Assembly (NCBI GenBank): GCA_012295275.1
Contig: CM022667.1
Location: 17,827,245 to 17,891,244, forward strand
Length of the DNA stretch: 64,000 nucleotides
Source: Chrysomallon squamiferum
Taxonomy: Eukaryota; Mollusca; Gastropoda; Neomphalida; Peltospiridae
Direction: 5' to 3'
Shown here: positions 25,991 to 38,853 of the stretch, piece by piece
How positions within the stretch are numbered: the first letter of the stretch is position 1
Layout of the letters: each line of letters opens with the position of its first letter
Made by a program: the position numbers and the translations under genes
The notes under the pieces: model-generated
Database searches by the model: none
What the model was told of the DNA's origin: nothing
The model's input: only the letters and a program-made list of their open reading frames with translations

Positions 25991-27665
25991 TTGTGGTACA
26001 GTAACTTTAAGACAGATTTCAGTATTTGAATAAATAATCCCTGCTGACGAAATTGTGGGTGTTCGTATAAAAAATACCAACTTTGTGGTAAAAATTACTA
26101 TAATATTATTAAACGTAAACTTTTAATTAATGCAATTAAAAGTGCATTTTAAGGGTTGACATTTTTTTTATTTGTTCTTTTTCGTTCTTTTTAGCAATAA
26201 ATACCTGCAATGTGAATGGAAATATCTACGCCAGCAAAAATAAGAAGATAAAGAGGAAAAAGAAGAAAAAGAAAAACATGATTATGTTAATGATGATCAC
26301 TCATAGTAGCAGTAGTTGTAGTGATAGCAGTATTATTAGTATCAGCAGTAATAGCAGAAGCATTAGTAGTAATAATATATTTATAACCCATTCGAAATTA
26401 TTGGTATAAGTCATAGCTGCAGTGTAGCTGTAGCAGTAGTTTTTGTTATAGTAAATGTAAAGTAGTAGTTGCAGCAGTAATAGTAGTGTAGTTGTAACAG
26501 TAGTAGTAGAAGTTGAAGTAGACGTACTAGTAGTAGTAGAAGAGCGGTAATAGTAGTTAGTAGTGGAGGGTGGTAATAGTAATAGCAGCAGCGAAAGATA
26601 AAACTCTGGTGGTTGTAGTGGTATAAGAGAGAAAAACATTTGATTACAATGAATTTGAATAATTTATCAAAGTTTATCTTCAAGCAATATCACACTAGAA
26701 TATTAAATAAACGAGTATGAATCCTTCTGATAAACTTTCTTCAGACGAATTTGTGATTTAGAAGTTTAAGATGATGTTGAAAATACACAGCATATATGGG
26801 TTATGAACAAAGCACAGTAACCGGTTACGAGTGATACTGGTTATAAACGCAGTTATATACTATTAAAAGTGATGGATAATTTCAGTTATAGGCTGCGAAT
26901 TAAGCAGATTTTATAGGCCAAATACAATTACATGCACCGAATCAAATACAATGTATAAGTCATGAAGTAAATAAAATTACATATTCCTAATTAACATATA
27001 CATCATAAATTAGAAATTATGAAACGAATAAGAATTATAGGCAATAAATCACATATAATAATAAGTCAGAAAACAAATATAAACACAGACCAGCGACCAA
27101 CGATGGTCATAATGACAGGACCAAAATCAATTACAATTATAAATCACGAAATGGTGGAATTAGAATCAAACATAAACTATATATATCACGAATTTGCAGG
27201 ACCAGATCCAAGTTTAGTGACAGATCACGAATTTGCAAGACTACAGTCAAGTATACAATTTAGATCCCGATTTGGCTGGTCTAGAATCAAGTACACGTTT
27301 TAGATCACGATTTGGCAAGTCTATAATTGCATATAACGAAATGGTAGGAATAACTGCATATAGAACACGAATCTGTAGGACTGAAATCAAGTAGAAACTA
27401 ATCTACAGGAAACTAATTTACTAGAAATAAGTAGAATTAGAGATCACAAAATATAAGTCAAGAAAGAATCAAGTGAACATTACAGGTCAAAAATGGTTAG
27501 ACTTGAATTAGAATTTTAGACAGAATACAAATATAAATATAAATTAAAAGTAAACATAGTCATAACTAATTTTCAGATCCATTTATCAGTCTCGAATAAG
27601 AATATCTAAAGACTACAAATCCTAATCATTTAGAAAAAAGAAATTAATAATTCCACATAAAGAAA

Positions 27666-27764
27666 ATATGAAAAGCACTTAGCGTGCGAGTATTGTTTTA
27701 AAACATTGCCCAAGAAAAGTAATATATAACAGTATAGCTAAAGTACTCACACAAATACAGGGCC
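27666..27764. repeat. Dispersed ~100-bp repeat, copy B
   Basis: Second copy of the repeat at 25889-25990, about 1.8 kb downstream, same strand. Confidence 0.85.
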
Positions 27765-27888
27765 TAGAGGAAAGAGTGTTTAACCATAAATTTATATATA
27801 TATATGTATGTATAAAAGAGATAAAAATAAGAAGTATAACCATACATATATTGTTGTACAGATAAAAATGTATAGTACAGTCATTAAA

Positions 27889-27910
27889 ATAATAATAATA
27901 ATAATAATAA

Positions 27911-27941
<31 letters not shown>

Positions 27942-27971
27942 AAGAAGAAGAAGAAGAAGAAGAAGAAGAAG
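27889..27971. repeat. (ATA)n followed by (AGA)n microsatellite
   Basis: A TAA/ATA triplet run switches to an uninterrupted GAA/AGA run of about 60 bp. GAA repeats are known to form triplex DNA when long. Confidence 0.92.
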
Positions 27972-29686
27972 AAATAAGAATAGGAGGAAATAAATATTAC
28001 ATACACACATATGCAGATACGATTTAAACAGAGTATAGATATACATATACCGTATATAAATAAATAATTATACAGTACAGGTAGATGCAGAAATAAACTG
28101 TATAGATATAAATCAAATGTACATGTGCGTTTGTGTGTGCGTATGCATACACATGTATACGTAAGCACAAATAATGCAGTTAATAAATATACAGTGTAGG
28201 TACTCACATTTCATTTTTGTTTTGACAAGAATTCACCGTAGGTAATGAAAAACTGAATACAAAACACACAAACACTCAGCCAAAAGCTTTTTTCTTCAAA
28301 GTAGAACGAAAGAATGATTTTTCAAAATCCTTAACAAAATTATACAGGTAAAGATCTCACTAAATCACATTTCGACAGGTGAAGCGAGACGTTTATCTGA
28401 TAGAAAATACATATCCAATATCCACGATTGTACTGAACAGTTTGTTCCAAACTGACGGCCGCTGACTGAGTATTAAAAAAAAAAGAGGTTATTATCTGAA
28501 CTAGACTTGGTTGTGTTCAACTGTTAAGTAAATATCAGAGGTTGTAGCGAGGTGGAAAATGTCTTAGTTAGCGAGGTTTGGATTACTTTAATTAACAGTG
28601 TAAGCCAAGCTAGAAAGAAAGAGAGAGGGAGAGAGTGAGTAAAAAAATTAAAATATTAATAAGAGAAGCACGTTTGTGATTTCAGCGGAAAGGTGCATAT
28701 TGCTTTATTTTAAAATAGTAGCTGAGTGTATGCGGCAGTGGGATTCATTTCTCATATTTATACCTGTTTAATAATATGAAAGGCACCGGGTAATTTTAGA
28801 TTAAAATGCAGTGAATGCTTCGTCATAATTCACTCGGTCGCCCATTCATTCAAACAGTAAGACGCGTCTGTATGTTAGTGAGTTTGTTTATGTATCTGTC
28901 ATTCGATACTACAGCTGTTTTACACCTACTCAATCTCAAAAACAGTCAAATTAACAAAAGGAAATGTAATATCTCCAACGCCCTCTTTTATCCTAACAAT
29001 AACATATTATTTGCTGTTTTTTTAGTTGTTTTTTTTATTTTATTTTCTTTTCTTTTACTTTTTTTTTTTTATTATTATTATTATTAATTTTTTTTTTTTT
29101 TTTTTTTTTTCTAATATTTCATTCATAATTAAATTTAATATAAAAGTCAGCTGATTTTTCAGTCAAAAATAAATTTCATGTAACTTCACCCTTGGACTTT
29201 TTTCAACCTTAATGTATAGTTTCACAGAGTTAATATTCTCATAATATCTGAATTATATTTTCCGTTAAAATAACGTGGCAAAATACTCATTTCAAACAAT
29301 CAGAAACAAAACAGTTTTCTTTACGTGAACATTTTTAATTCGTTGAATGTTGATAACGGTGACGCCATTTTTGTTTATTATTATTTATCACTAGTTTATT
29401 CATGTTATTTTCAAATAACGAGAATAAAAGTTCAAACAGCGTCATAGAATTTACACAGTGCGGTAACCTATGTAAGATCCGCAAAGAACCGATTTCACCT
29501 GTGTATGTTTATAAAGGCGTCACTAAAATGCAAGTCGTGGTGAAAGCTAATCTGTGGTTAATTCACTGTCGACATAATAAGCGAATACCGTAACAAATAG
29601 TTGTTATGTAAAGTTGTTACCGGTTACAAGCATGAGGAGGGTGAATGCTATATATTTTACTTACGGGTAATACTAGTTTATTTGTT

Positions 29687-29721
<35 letters not shown>

Positions 29722-30168
29722 TTATTATTATTATTATTCATTTGTCTTAAATTTTTATTTTTAATTAAGTCTGAAAAGAGTATTTTATTGTTATAACTTT
29801 TGATCAGTAACTATATCGCTTTTTAATTAACTTATTAATAAATAACAAAACGTAAGTTTGACAATAAATAAAAATATTATAATTAATAACTGAAAGACTA
29901 AAACGTATGAATTAGATGAATGTCAGATTGACTTTGGCAAATCTAGATAATTCGACACCCATTGATCAGATTGACGATTGTCAGTTTCGACTTGTTTACA
30001 TTCTACCTGCTGACTGAAAGAGAGTGTCACTGGCCCGGGGCCAGAAACCCGCGGCGTGTCTAAGAGCACTGGCGCCTCCAGCAACAGGTCAAAACCGGTA
30101 TACGCGAATAACATTACACAAAGTATGGTTGCTTTAAATTAAAACCACCCGAGAACTTAGAGATAGGT

Positions 30169-30207
<39 letters not shown>

Positions 30208-32550
30208 ATGAAATAATGAAATAAAGAAAGAAAGAACGAAAGGAAGAAAACCAGAGAAACATCTAAACACATATATTAATATAACAAAATTAAATCAAAC
30301 TTACGTAAAGCGAAGTTATTATAAAAAAATAAAAACAATTTTTGTTTTTTTAAAAGGTTTGTTCGATTGTCGTTCTCCACCTTCGGACTGCCATACGTTC
30401 AGGTCATAGATTGTTTCAGTATAAAAGTAATTTACCTGTCTAGAAAAATGGACAACAATACTAGCAAATACGTTACAGCCCGAAGTGGAATCGACGTCAT
30501 TCGGAATTGGGCATCGTCCATTAACGGAATATTACGTCACAGTTTATACGGAAACCCTATTTCCGGATGCGAGATTTCATAATTCCGCCTACTTCATACT
30601 GAAAACATTATTAAGGAACTGCTGTATTAAAACTGTTATATGTTGAATACTTTTAATATATAGAACTTAGAATAAATGAATTTTAAGTGTTTTCATTTAA
30701 ATGAAAAAAAAAATGAATTTCGTTACTGAATATGTCGACATAAAATACAGAGTAATTAGCACTATGAGATGAAACACAAACGCCTACATTTAGCGGTCAT
30801 TTATATTTACATAGGGGAAACTAAAGATAGTTGCAAGACATGACTTTCCCCTATTCAGAATGGCAGATCTATAACCTTTGATAATTGATACAGTATTTAT
30901 AAAGAATAATGTATAAACGCACTAAAGTTGAGAAATAATTAACATAATTTATAAATGCATTTACAATAAGAATGTAAGTAGCATAATTTATCAATCAGAA
31001 TTCTACGCCATCTGTTATTTTAATTAGCATAATTAATTCCGCCTGTCATGCACAGCTTAGTTCTCATAGATAATTATAATTACTGCTGAAACAAGCTTGG
31101 GTGGTGAGATCGCACTAGGAGGAATAACAGTCTTCAAGATCAATTCATAACACAGGGCTCATTCCCGTGCCAAAAGCTGTCAAATGAGTGTGTACGCGTA
31201 TACATACTCACATGAATATAACATGTAACTGAATCTGATTAAGTCTTTCTAATTCACCTGTTTTGATGTTTCTTTCATTCTTTTTTTTTCGACAATTTTT
31301 AATTCTTTCTTTCTTTCTTTTTTTTTTCTTTTTTCTTTTTCTGTCTTTCTTTTTTCGATAATTTGTGTGGGTTTTTTATTTTTGTTTGTTTTTGTTTTTC
31401 TTTCTTTCTTTCTTTTTCTTTGATATATTTGTTTCTTTCTATTTTTCTTATCAACACACCTTTAGTTCAAATGAAGACCTGATATTACATATTTAACGAA
31501 CTCTTGATTACCGACATGAAACAAAGTACGTACACCATTCATCGCTCTGTGTTCCTTCCTTAGACGTGTTTAACATGCACGAGACGACTGCAGTTCTTAG
31601 CAGGCTGTGTATAACCAGTGGAACGTAACAATCGACTAATTTGAAAATATCGTCAAGATGGCCACTTGGTCACGTGAACAAATCGAGTTAACCAGTCTTG
31701 ACGATAGAAGAACTAACTGAATACATACACTGCAATTATACTGTACGCTTTGAAGACAGCTAATTGTTACCAGAGAGCATGAACACCGGTGGAACCCGGT
31801 CTTTATTGATGGGTGTAAATATTTGTTTTTTCGCCGGTATTTTTCGAGTACCCTCTCAAACGTCTGCGTCTGAGATAGGATGTTTTGAACTTCACTTTTT
31901 CTTTTTGAAATATTTTCTCTGGTTCAGGTATTTTTCTAAAGGTTGTGACTTTTCATTTGCGACTTTGCGACCATCTTGTAAGTTAGATATTTTTTACTTC
32001 TTTCTTTAAAGTAACATTTGAATTAATGTCTTTTCTTCTTTTTTTTAACCACTCTCTTGTTGTTTTCTTTCTTTCGTCTTTCAGTTAGAATAACCGATTA
32101 ATGTACATAAACTATTCTATTTCATAATTACGAAGATTATCTTTATTTCTTTTCTCTCTATTCTTTTATTCTTTTATTAATTAATTTTTTCATTAATTCA
32201 TTTAATAATTTTTATATAATAGTTTATATACACACAAACACATACTAAGTACAGAGAGCGATAGATAATAAATGCGTAGATTAGGGAGATAGATAGTTGA
32301 CACAGACGGATGAATATATATATACACACATACACAATACTTACATAGATAAACATATGCGTGAGACAGACAAACAGACAGACATATAGAGTGAAGGCGG
32401 CTAAAACAGGCTTTATTAAAAGCTAGGCGTCGTATAAGTATCTTAACAAAAAGAAAGGATCACAAACCAACATTGACTGAGAAAAATGAAAGAATGAAAC
32501 GGGTTTAAAAAGATGAAAGGATAGAAAGGAGGCAAAAAATATTTGAAAAG

Positions 32551-32738
<188 letters not shown>

Positions 32739-32873
32739 CTTTCTAGATATTCATTGACAAGCATGATTATGACAAAAGATTTTCGTTGGGTTCCGCAACA
32801 ATGTTTGCTTTAGCAAAAATGTATTTGTGTATTTCAGTAAATTCTACTGATAACCCATCTAACAGTGTTGACA

Positions 32874-34684
32874 ATGAATCTACAGAGGTACCTGTCTATG
32901 ACAGTTATGTTGGCCTTGTTTCATCTATCAGGTAATATATAGTTTTTATAGAAACGTTTGAGAAATAAAGTATGAATAAAGTAAGAAAGGAAGTAATGAA
33001 ATAATAAAGGAATTAAAATGATATAGAGAAAGAGAAAGAAGGAAGAAAGAAATCGTTAAATAATCATTTTTGTTTCTTTTTACTGAACATTTTACAACCC
33101 ACACCAAAGATAGCAATAAAGTTACATTAATATCAGAGAGAGAGAGAGAGAAAATTAATAACTTTTTAAAAAGCATAATTACTATATGGAAAAGTCTGAC
33201 GATATTTTTTAAAATACTATAAAAAGTAACCTACAAACAAAATTTTGGTTTTTATTTTAGGAGAGGTATTCGCCTTGGATACGAGATGTACGGTAGACAA
33301 CGGCCTTGTTCCTGACCAATCACGATGCGACACGTTTTTAATATGTATCCTCGGCAATGTCCGGAGAACGGTCACATGTTCTAACGGACTTCTGTTCGAC
33401 GCTAAAGAAGGAAAGTGTAACTTCAAAGAAAAGGTGGACTGCGGGAGCAGATCAAGGAAAAACCCAGGTAAGCTTAACACAATGGAAATAACCGAGGTGA
33501 CAGTTTCATAAACCTGTCCGTTAAGGAATGTATTACTACAACGACTGCTACTTGAATTATATTAATACAACTACAGGTACCGGACCAATTATCCGGCTCC
33601 TTGAGGCCTGAGGCATTTCGGATTTCTGGTACAAGGGCATCTAAATAAGTAAATAATTAGGCATAAACATTTTAAAATTAAAGACAATTGACGATACACA
33701 ACTGTGGCGATCGACACGTAAACAATGCAGCGAGTGAATGAACGCCACGCGGCTTGAAAGAGTAGTTCCGGTCTGATGAGGACAATACCCGCGCGCGCGA
33801 ACTATGAAAATAACGTCTGGAAGAAACTTCCGGTTTTCTGGTCTTTCCGGAATCAGGATGCCGGATAATTGATCCGGTCCCTGTACTAACACTGCTGTTG
33901 CTTCTTTATCTACTACTTCTAGATTACTACTACTGCTACTACTAGTTCATGTACTACTGTTAAGCTGCTACTACTGCTACTCAACTAAATTATTACCATA
34001 TTTATTTCAAAAATTATGTTCGAAGATAGTGTCAATGAAATTAAGATTGACAACTCCTTTGTGAAAAGAAATAATAAAGTGAGGTTATCTCCCTTACTTT
34101 AATATAGATTTATTTTCTTTTACAAGACAGAAATAGTAGAATAATGTATATCAAAATCTCTTTATTTAGGTAATAACATTATCTAACGTTATACTGGCAA
34201 TATATTGTTTATGTTGGAGTGTCACTAAATACTGAATATTTAGGTCATTATTTGATAATAAAACAAATAAAAGTTGAAATTATTTTGCGCAGAGACGGAA
34301 ACTTGTATACCTTCCGAAATAACAGTCACAATTGTAGCCGAAAACGACCAAGTGGAACCTCGATTTGCAATCACTACTTCCCTTTCTGCGCCAAGACAAA
34401 GCCTACGTAATTTCCTGTTAATGGCGGCTGGACAATATGAGTCGTTTAGGTACGTTTGTTTGTGGATTTGACGATAAACAGCTACAAATGAAAAATAATA
34501 TAAACCGAAATACAATATTATAATAATATATATATTTAAAATCACAGTTTAAAACACAGTGCAGATAGTCACGTTGTATTAATACAAAATCTGATTTACT
34601 ATCTCTGTTGCCAGCTGTTACTCTTATATTTATTTTTTAACCCCTAGCCATGATCCTTGCTAAATAATTAATCGAATTCAAAAC

Positions 34685-34755
<71 letters not shown>

Positions 34756-35189
34756 TGTGTGTGAGTGTGTGTTACGGATTTCGAGGTAAAGAACACTCAA
34801 CATCTGTAATTTTAAAATATTCAAATGGCTGAATTTGTATATATCTCAGGAATTAGTTTCTCTTCCAATTCAGACAGATATCATTAAGTATGACTCCTAA
34901 AGAAATTTTTACTTTCGTTTTTAGGTTCAAATCGCGAGAGATCGGTAGTTTCGGAGAGTTTGTGACGTCATTCAATGGCCTTGAATCGAACCCAGCAACT
35001 CTAACAGCATGGGTTCCATTTTTGTTTTCCGATAAACAAATATCCGAAGGCAAGTTCTTTAATTTTACTAAATATTTTGTCATCTTCTTCGAATTATATT
35101 ATTTATTTTCGTTTTTCTTTATTATTATTTTTTTAATTTAATATTGCTAACATAAAAGACAGTATTTGATTTAAGTAGTTTAATTAGAA

Positions 35190-35235
<46 letters not shown>

Positions 35236-35349
35236 TCAGGAATAAAAACCATAATGCCTAGGAACAATTCTGTCTACCTGTTTAAGTTTTTCTCGTTTCG
35301 AGACGGATGTACAGAGTGCGAGGCGTTAAGCAGACAGATCCTCACATAG
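32874..35349 (+). CDS. Secreted chitin-binding (CBM14) protein with a transcobalamin-like DUF4430 domain
   Basis: Five exons: 32874-32931, 33261-33467, 34293-34449, 34925-35049 and 35240-35349 (TAG 35347-35349). All phases agree and the spliced product is 218 aa. Residues 1-24 are a typical signal peptide (hydrophobic core VMLALFHL, likely cleavage after VFA). Residues 28-80 hold six cysteines (29, 42, 48, 59, 72, 80) in peritrophin-A/CBM14 spacing, a chitin-binding fold. Residues ~97-203 resemble DUF4430, the C-terminal domain of intrinsic factor and transcobalamin: ITVTIVAEN strand, GEFVTSFNGL, AW, then SEGI and a closing VYLFKF strand. Three further cysteines are at 93, 206 and 209. The helical barrel that gives cobalamin proteins most of their B12 contact is absent, so B12 binding should not be assumed. 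Introns 1-3 are GT-AG; intron 4 is GC-AG. Expected location is extracellular, for example mucus, cuticle-like matrix, gut lining or shell matrix (inference). An AATAAA at 35437-35442 lies 88 bp past the stop. Confidence 0.82.
33574..33883. mobile_element. Pogo/Tigger-like MITE in intron 2
   Basis: A 310-bp element bounded by TA target duplications (33572-33573 and 33884-33885). Its ends are inverted repeats of about 25 bp: the left begins CAGGTACCGGACCAATTATC and the right, read inward, CAGGGACCGGATCAATTATC, followed on both sides by CCGG. A CAG terminus, a TA duplication and an ATTATCCGG-type end are features of the pogo branch of Tc1/mariner. The interior is G+C-richer than its surroundings, includes a CGCGCGCG run at 33791-33798, and encodes no transposase, so it is non-autonomous. 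Confidence 0.85.
34685..34772. repeat. (TG)n microsatellite in intron 3
   Basis: TG repeats with few interruptions, inside intron 3 of the chitin-binding gene. Confidence 0.93.
35184..35236. repeat. (ATT)n tract abutting the exon 5 acceptor
   Basis: ATT triplets run up to TTATTTCAG, so the microsatellite takes the place of most of the polypyrimidine tract of the final acceptor. Confidence 0.9.
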
Positions 35350-35460
35350 ACCGTGCAGCTTACACATTTTATATTTTTAGTGTGGATAATGAAATTAATA
35401 TAATGTATGACCAAAGAAAATGATATAAATAGTGTTAATAAACATGCATGTGTCTGTGAT

Positions 35461-35461
35461 G

Positions 35462-35524
<63 letters not shown>
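35461..35524. repeat. (CT)n microsatellite
   Basis: Uninterrupted CT repeat just beyond the 3' end of the chitin-binding gene. Confidence 0.95.
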
Positions 35525-35527
<3 letters not shown>

Positions 35528-36348
35528 TGAATGTGATTATATGTTTGTGTGTGCGTGTGTATATGTATATATCTGTATATGTATATCTATACACACAAAC
35601 AACACATACACACGCATACATACGTACATTTATATAATTCATATATTATGTGGATATCAATGGTAGAAAACATACACACACGATTATATTGCATTTATCT
35701 TATTGTGAATGTGTGTGCTCGCGCGCGCGCGCGCTTGTGTATGTTTGATACTATAAAGTTAAAATTTTGCTATCTCACACAGACATTCATCCAGTTTAAT
35801 ATAAAAATAACGACGCACGCACATCAAAACTAATTATTCTGGCTACCATAATCTGCGATCACTAATTTGATTCACGAACAAAAACTAGCTTCTGTTCTAC
35901 ATCCGATATTCAGCGTTATTAACAAATGATTGTTACGTCATAGGAAATTACCAAAACGAGGCTTCTTTGTGACTGACTTAATAAGGAAGCTGTGCCTACG
36001 TATTAATAACAACAATGAATATAAGTCTTTCTTAACAAGCTATTTAATTACGTATATTTGATTAGCTAAATATTGGATGTGATATGCAGTAGGGTGTTGT
36101 GTTTATAATGAGGGTGGTGTTGTCCGCTGAGACATGTTAATTACGTTATTGTCTTCAAACACAAAAACGTGTTAGTCAAACATGTAAGTTAATGTACGGT
36201 CACAGTAACGTGTAAAATAATAATAGTAAGAAGAAGAAGAAGAAGAAGAACTGGAAGAAAACGAAGATGATGACGATGGTGATGAAAATGATGTTTAAAA
36301 ATAGCACAGTGTTTATCGTATCATCCATTTACATTTACTGAAAAATTC

Positions 36349-36354
<6 letters not shown>

Positions 36355-36436
<82 letters not shown>
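36355..36436. repeat. (GA)n microsatellite
   Basis: About 80 bp of GA repeats. Confidence 0.95.
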
Positions 36437-36443
<7 letters not shown>

Positions 36444-36751
36444 GAATATTAAAAAAAAAAAAAATTACTTTTTATTATAGTCATATAATGATACATGCCA
36501 GATAATAAGAGTAAATCACCTATAGGATTATGAAATATTTCTTTTCGTGCAGTTGAACACGGCTGAGTTTCCGTGTTAGTCTGCTAAACCAAGTCATCAG
36601 AAAACAGTCTTCTTGAGCGTTTTTAATAATGAACTAAAAGTCAGTCTGATGCGAATACAAATAACTGTCCGTGTTCAGAGCTAGCCAGAGCAAACAGTCA
36701 TGGGATCAACCGCTGTTCTCAGTATTTAGAATGTTTTGGGGGATTTGTTGC

Positions 36752-36790
<39 letters not shown>

Positions 36791-38202
36791 GCTCCACTTG
36801 TACCAGAGCTGTAGCAATAAACGTTCATTATAAAGATATATTGAAAACTGAATGAGTACATTTAGTAGTGCTAATTTTGTAAGTGAATGTAATTGTTCTT
36901 CTTCTTCTTTTTTCTTTCTTTTTATTATTATGATTATTATTGTTCTTATTACTAAAACTTCTTCTTCTACTACTACTATATCATTACTACTACTACTGTT
37001 ATTATCATTATCGTTATTATTATTATTGCTGTTTTATTATTACTGTACGCATCATACGCTGTCTTCTCAAAGAAGGAAAACGTTACTTTAAACGATAAAT
37101 TTCTTTTCAGTTACTATCACAATGACATTTCATTTCCTCATCTATAATTAAAGATTATTTGATTGTTCGACGTTGTGAAAACAAACATCTGACTCTCCTA
37201 GTAATTCACATTAAAACGTGCTGAGATAGATTTAAACCTACATTCATTCTTTCATCAGTCACACAGACATGCTTAATTAATTCATTATTCATTTATTCCT
37301 TATTCACAGAATATTCATTTATTTATTTATTATTCAGCTGTTCATTCACTACTGATATCGCCCTAGTCGTTATTCAGTCTTTAGCTATATATTTTCTACA
37401 TTTTGATCAGAATTCGATCAAATAGAGTAAGCCGTATAACTGTTTATAACAACAAATAGATAATTGTACAGCGAACTCACTCCCGGCAGTCATTTCTCTT
37501 GAACCCCAGGCTAGGTTTGATTACAGCCATATTGTTTCAGTTTCGCTTCTACTTTTTTCGATACAGCAAAGCGCTGCAGATAATTGATGACACAAGACTA
37601 CCTGCCGTCTTCGTCCCATTCAACCAATCGAAAACCGTCTTTCTAAACAGCTGCCAATGACGATCGATGGTTCATAACTGCGATTGGTTATCTTTCTACC
37701 ACCTTACAGACATTGTCTGATGCTGAAATAATACTCAGGGTTGAAAACAGTGTCAAGTTATGTATTTTGCGAAAGAAAGTTTATATTTATTCTTCCGCCA
37801 ATTCAACAGAACTTTATGCTGATATTGTTTAAGTGAATGATTTAAACAAAGACAAAAAAAAAAAAAAAAAAAAAGAAGAAGAAAGAAAAAAATGAAGAAA
37901 GTTCTTAATTACGAATTTTAAAACTTCAGGATTTTCTTGAAGAAGAGAAAGTTAATATCAACAGAGAAGATGAAACATTCAACCGATTTTGGAGAAGTAA
38001 AGGTATAAATAATGTTTGTAAGTGTCTGTGCGTGTGTGCGTTTGCGTATATATATGTATGTATGTATTTATTTATTTATGTATGTAAGTATGTATGTATG
38101 TATGTATATGTTTGTGTGCATATTTGACGATAAATAGTGTATGCATATAAGTATGTAGGTATTATAGATGTATGTATTTATGTATTTGTGTATGTATGTG
38201 TA

Positions 38203-38243
<41 letters not shown>

Positions 38244-38853
38244 TATCTATCTATCTATCTATCTATATATATATATATGCTATTGTGCCAGAGAATAAAT
38301 AAAATTTTGGCTAATGTGTGCATGCATGCGTGTGTGTATATTTCTGTTGATGTGTCTGATGAAGTGAAATGAACATATGTATTTGTGAAATGATGATAGA
38401 TATGTTTCAAGAATTAAACTGATGAGAAATTAAACTACATACAAATTTAATTAACGAATGCAGATTGGTTTGAATCTTTCTCCGAGTAAGCTGCACATGA
38501 TTTGAGCAGGCCTGGGAACGACACACCTGTGACAGTTTTTCGATTCTTTACATTCATCAGTGTTCTTCCAAACCTTGACAGAAATTCTCTCTTACATACA
38601 ATTATATGAAAGGTTTTATGTACAACAACAACAACTTTACAACGAAACTGACGTCCACAAAAAAAGGAAAGAAAATAGAGGTAGAGAGTTTAGTCTTAAT
38701 TTTTTCTGTTACACTTTTATTATGAAAGAATGTCTCTAGTAAGAAATAAATAATAATATACAAATGGATTTTGTAGGTATCGTGGTATGTATATTAATGT
38801 TCGATAAAAATTTCGTTTTCCTCTTTCAGTAACATCTTTGCAGAAAGACAAAC

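Larger units (their letters stand above)
23403..31778. other. Gene-poor intergenic DNA
   Basis: Mostly AT-rich DNA with microsatellites: TAG/TAA triplet DNA at 23403-23520 and 26300-26600, (TA)n near 23813-23831, (GA)n at 24061-24118, (ATA)n(AGA)n at 27889-27971, T-runs near 29050-29111, (ATTT)n near 29692-29740, (AAAG)n at 30167-30207 and a pyrimidine-rich tract near 31262-31445. A 100-bp dispersed repeat pair lies at 25889 and 27666. Short open frames at 24987-25346, 29402-29593, 29923-30114 and 30367-30582 have fairly gene-like composition but no domain or clear splice structure. Confidence 0.6.
35350..38829. other. Intergenic DNA between the two plus-strand genes
   Basis: No exon that I can support. 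It holds the AATAAA at 35437, (CT)n at 35461-35524, an alternating CG run near 35719-35735 capable of Z-DNA, (AGA)n at 36228-36249, (GA)n at 36355-36436, A-runs at 36756-36786 and 37855-37874, CTT/ACT triplet DNA at 36900-37040 and (TG)n(TCTA)n(TA)n at 38204-38278. 37460-37760 is less AT-rich and non-coding. 5' UTR exons of the downstream gene may be here, since its start-codon exon begins at an acceptor. Confidence 0.6.

Noticed and set aside
29402-30582. Short open frames at 29402-29593 (+), 29923-30114 (-) and 30367-30582 (+)
   Set aside because: Moderate G+C and plausible codons, but no recognisable domain, conserved motif or clear exon boundaries.
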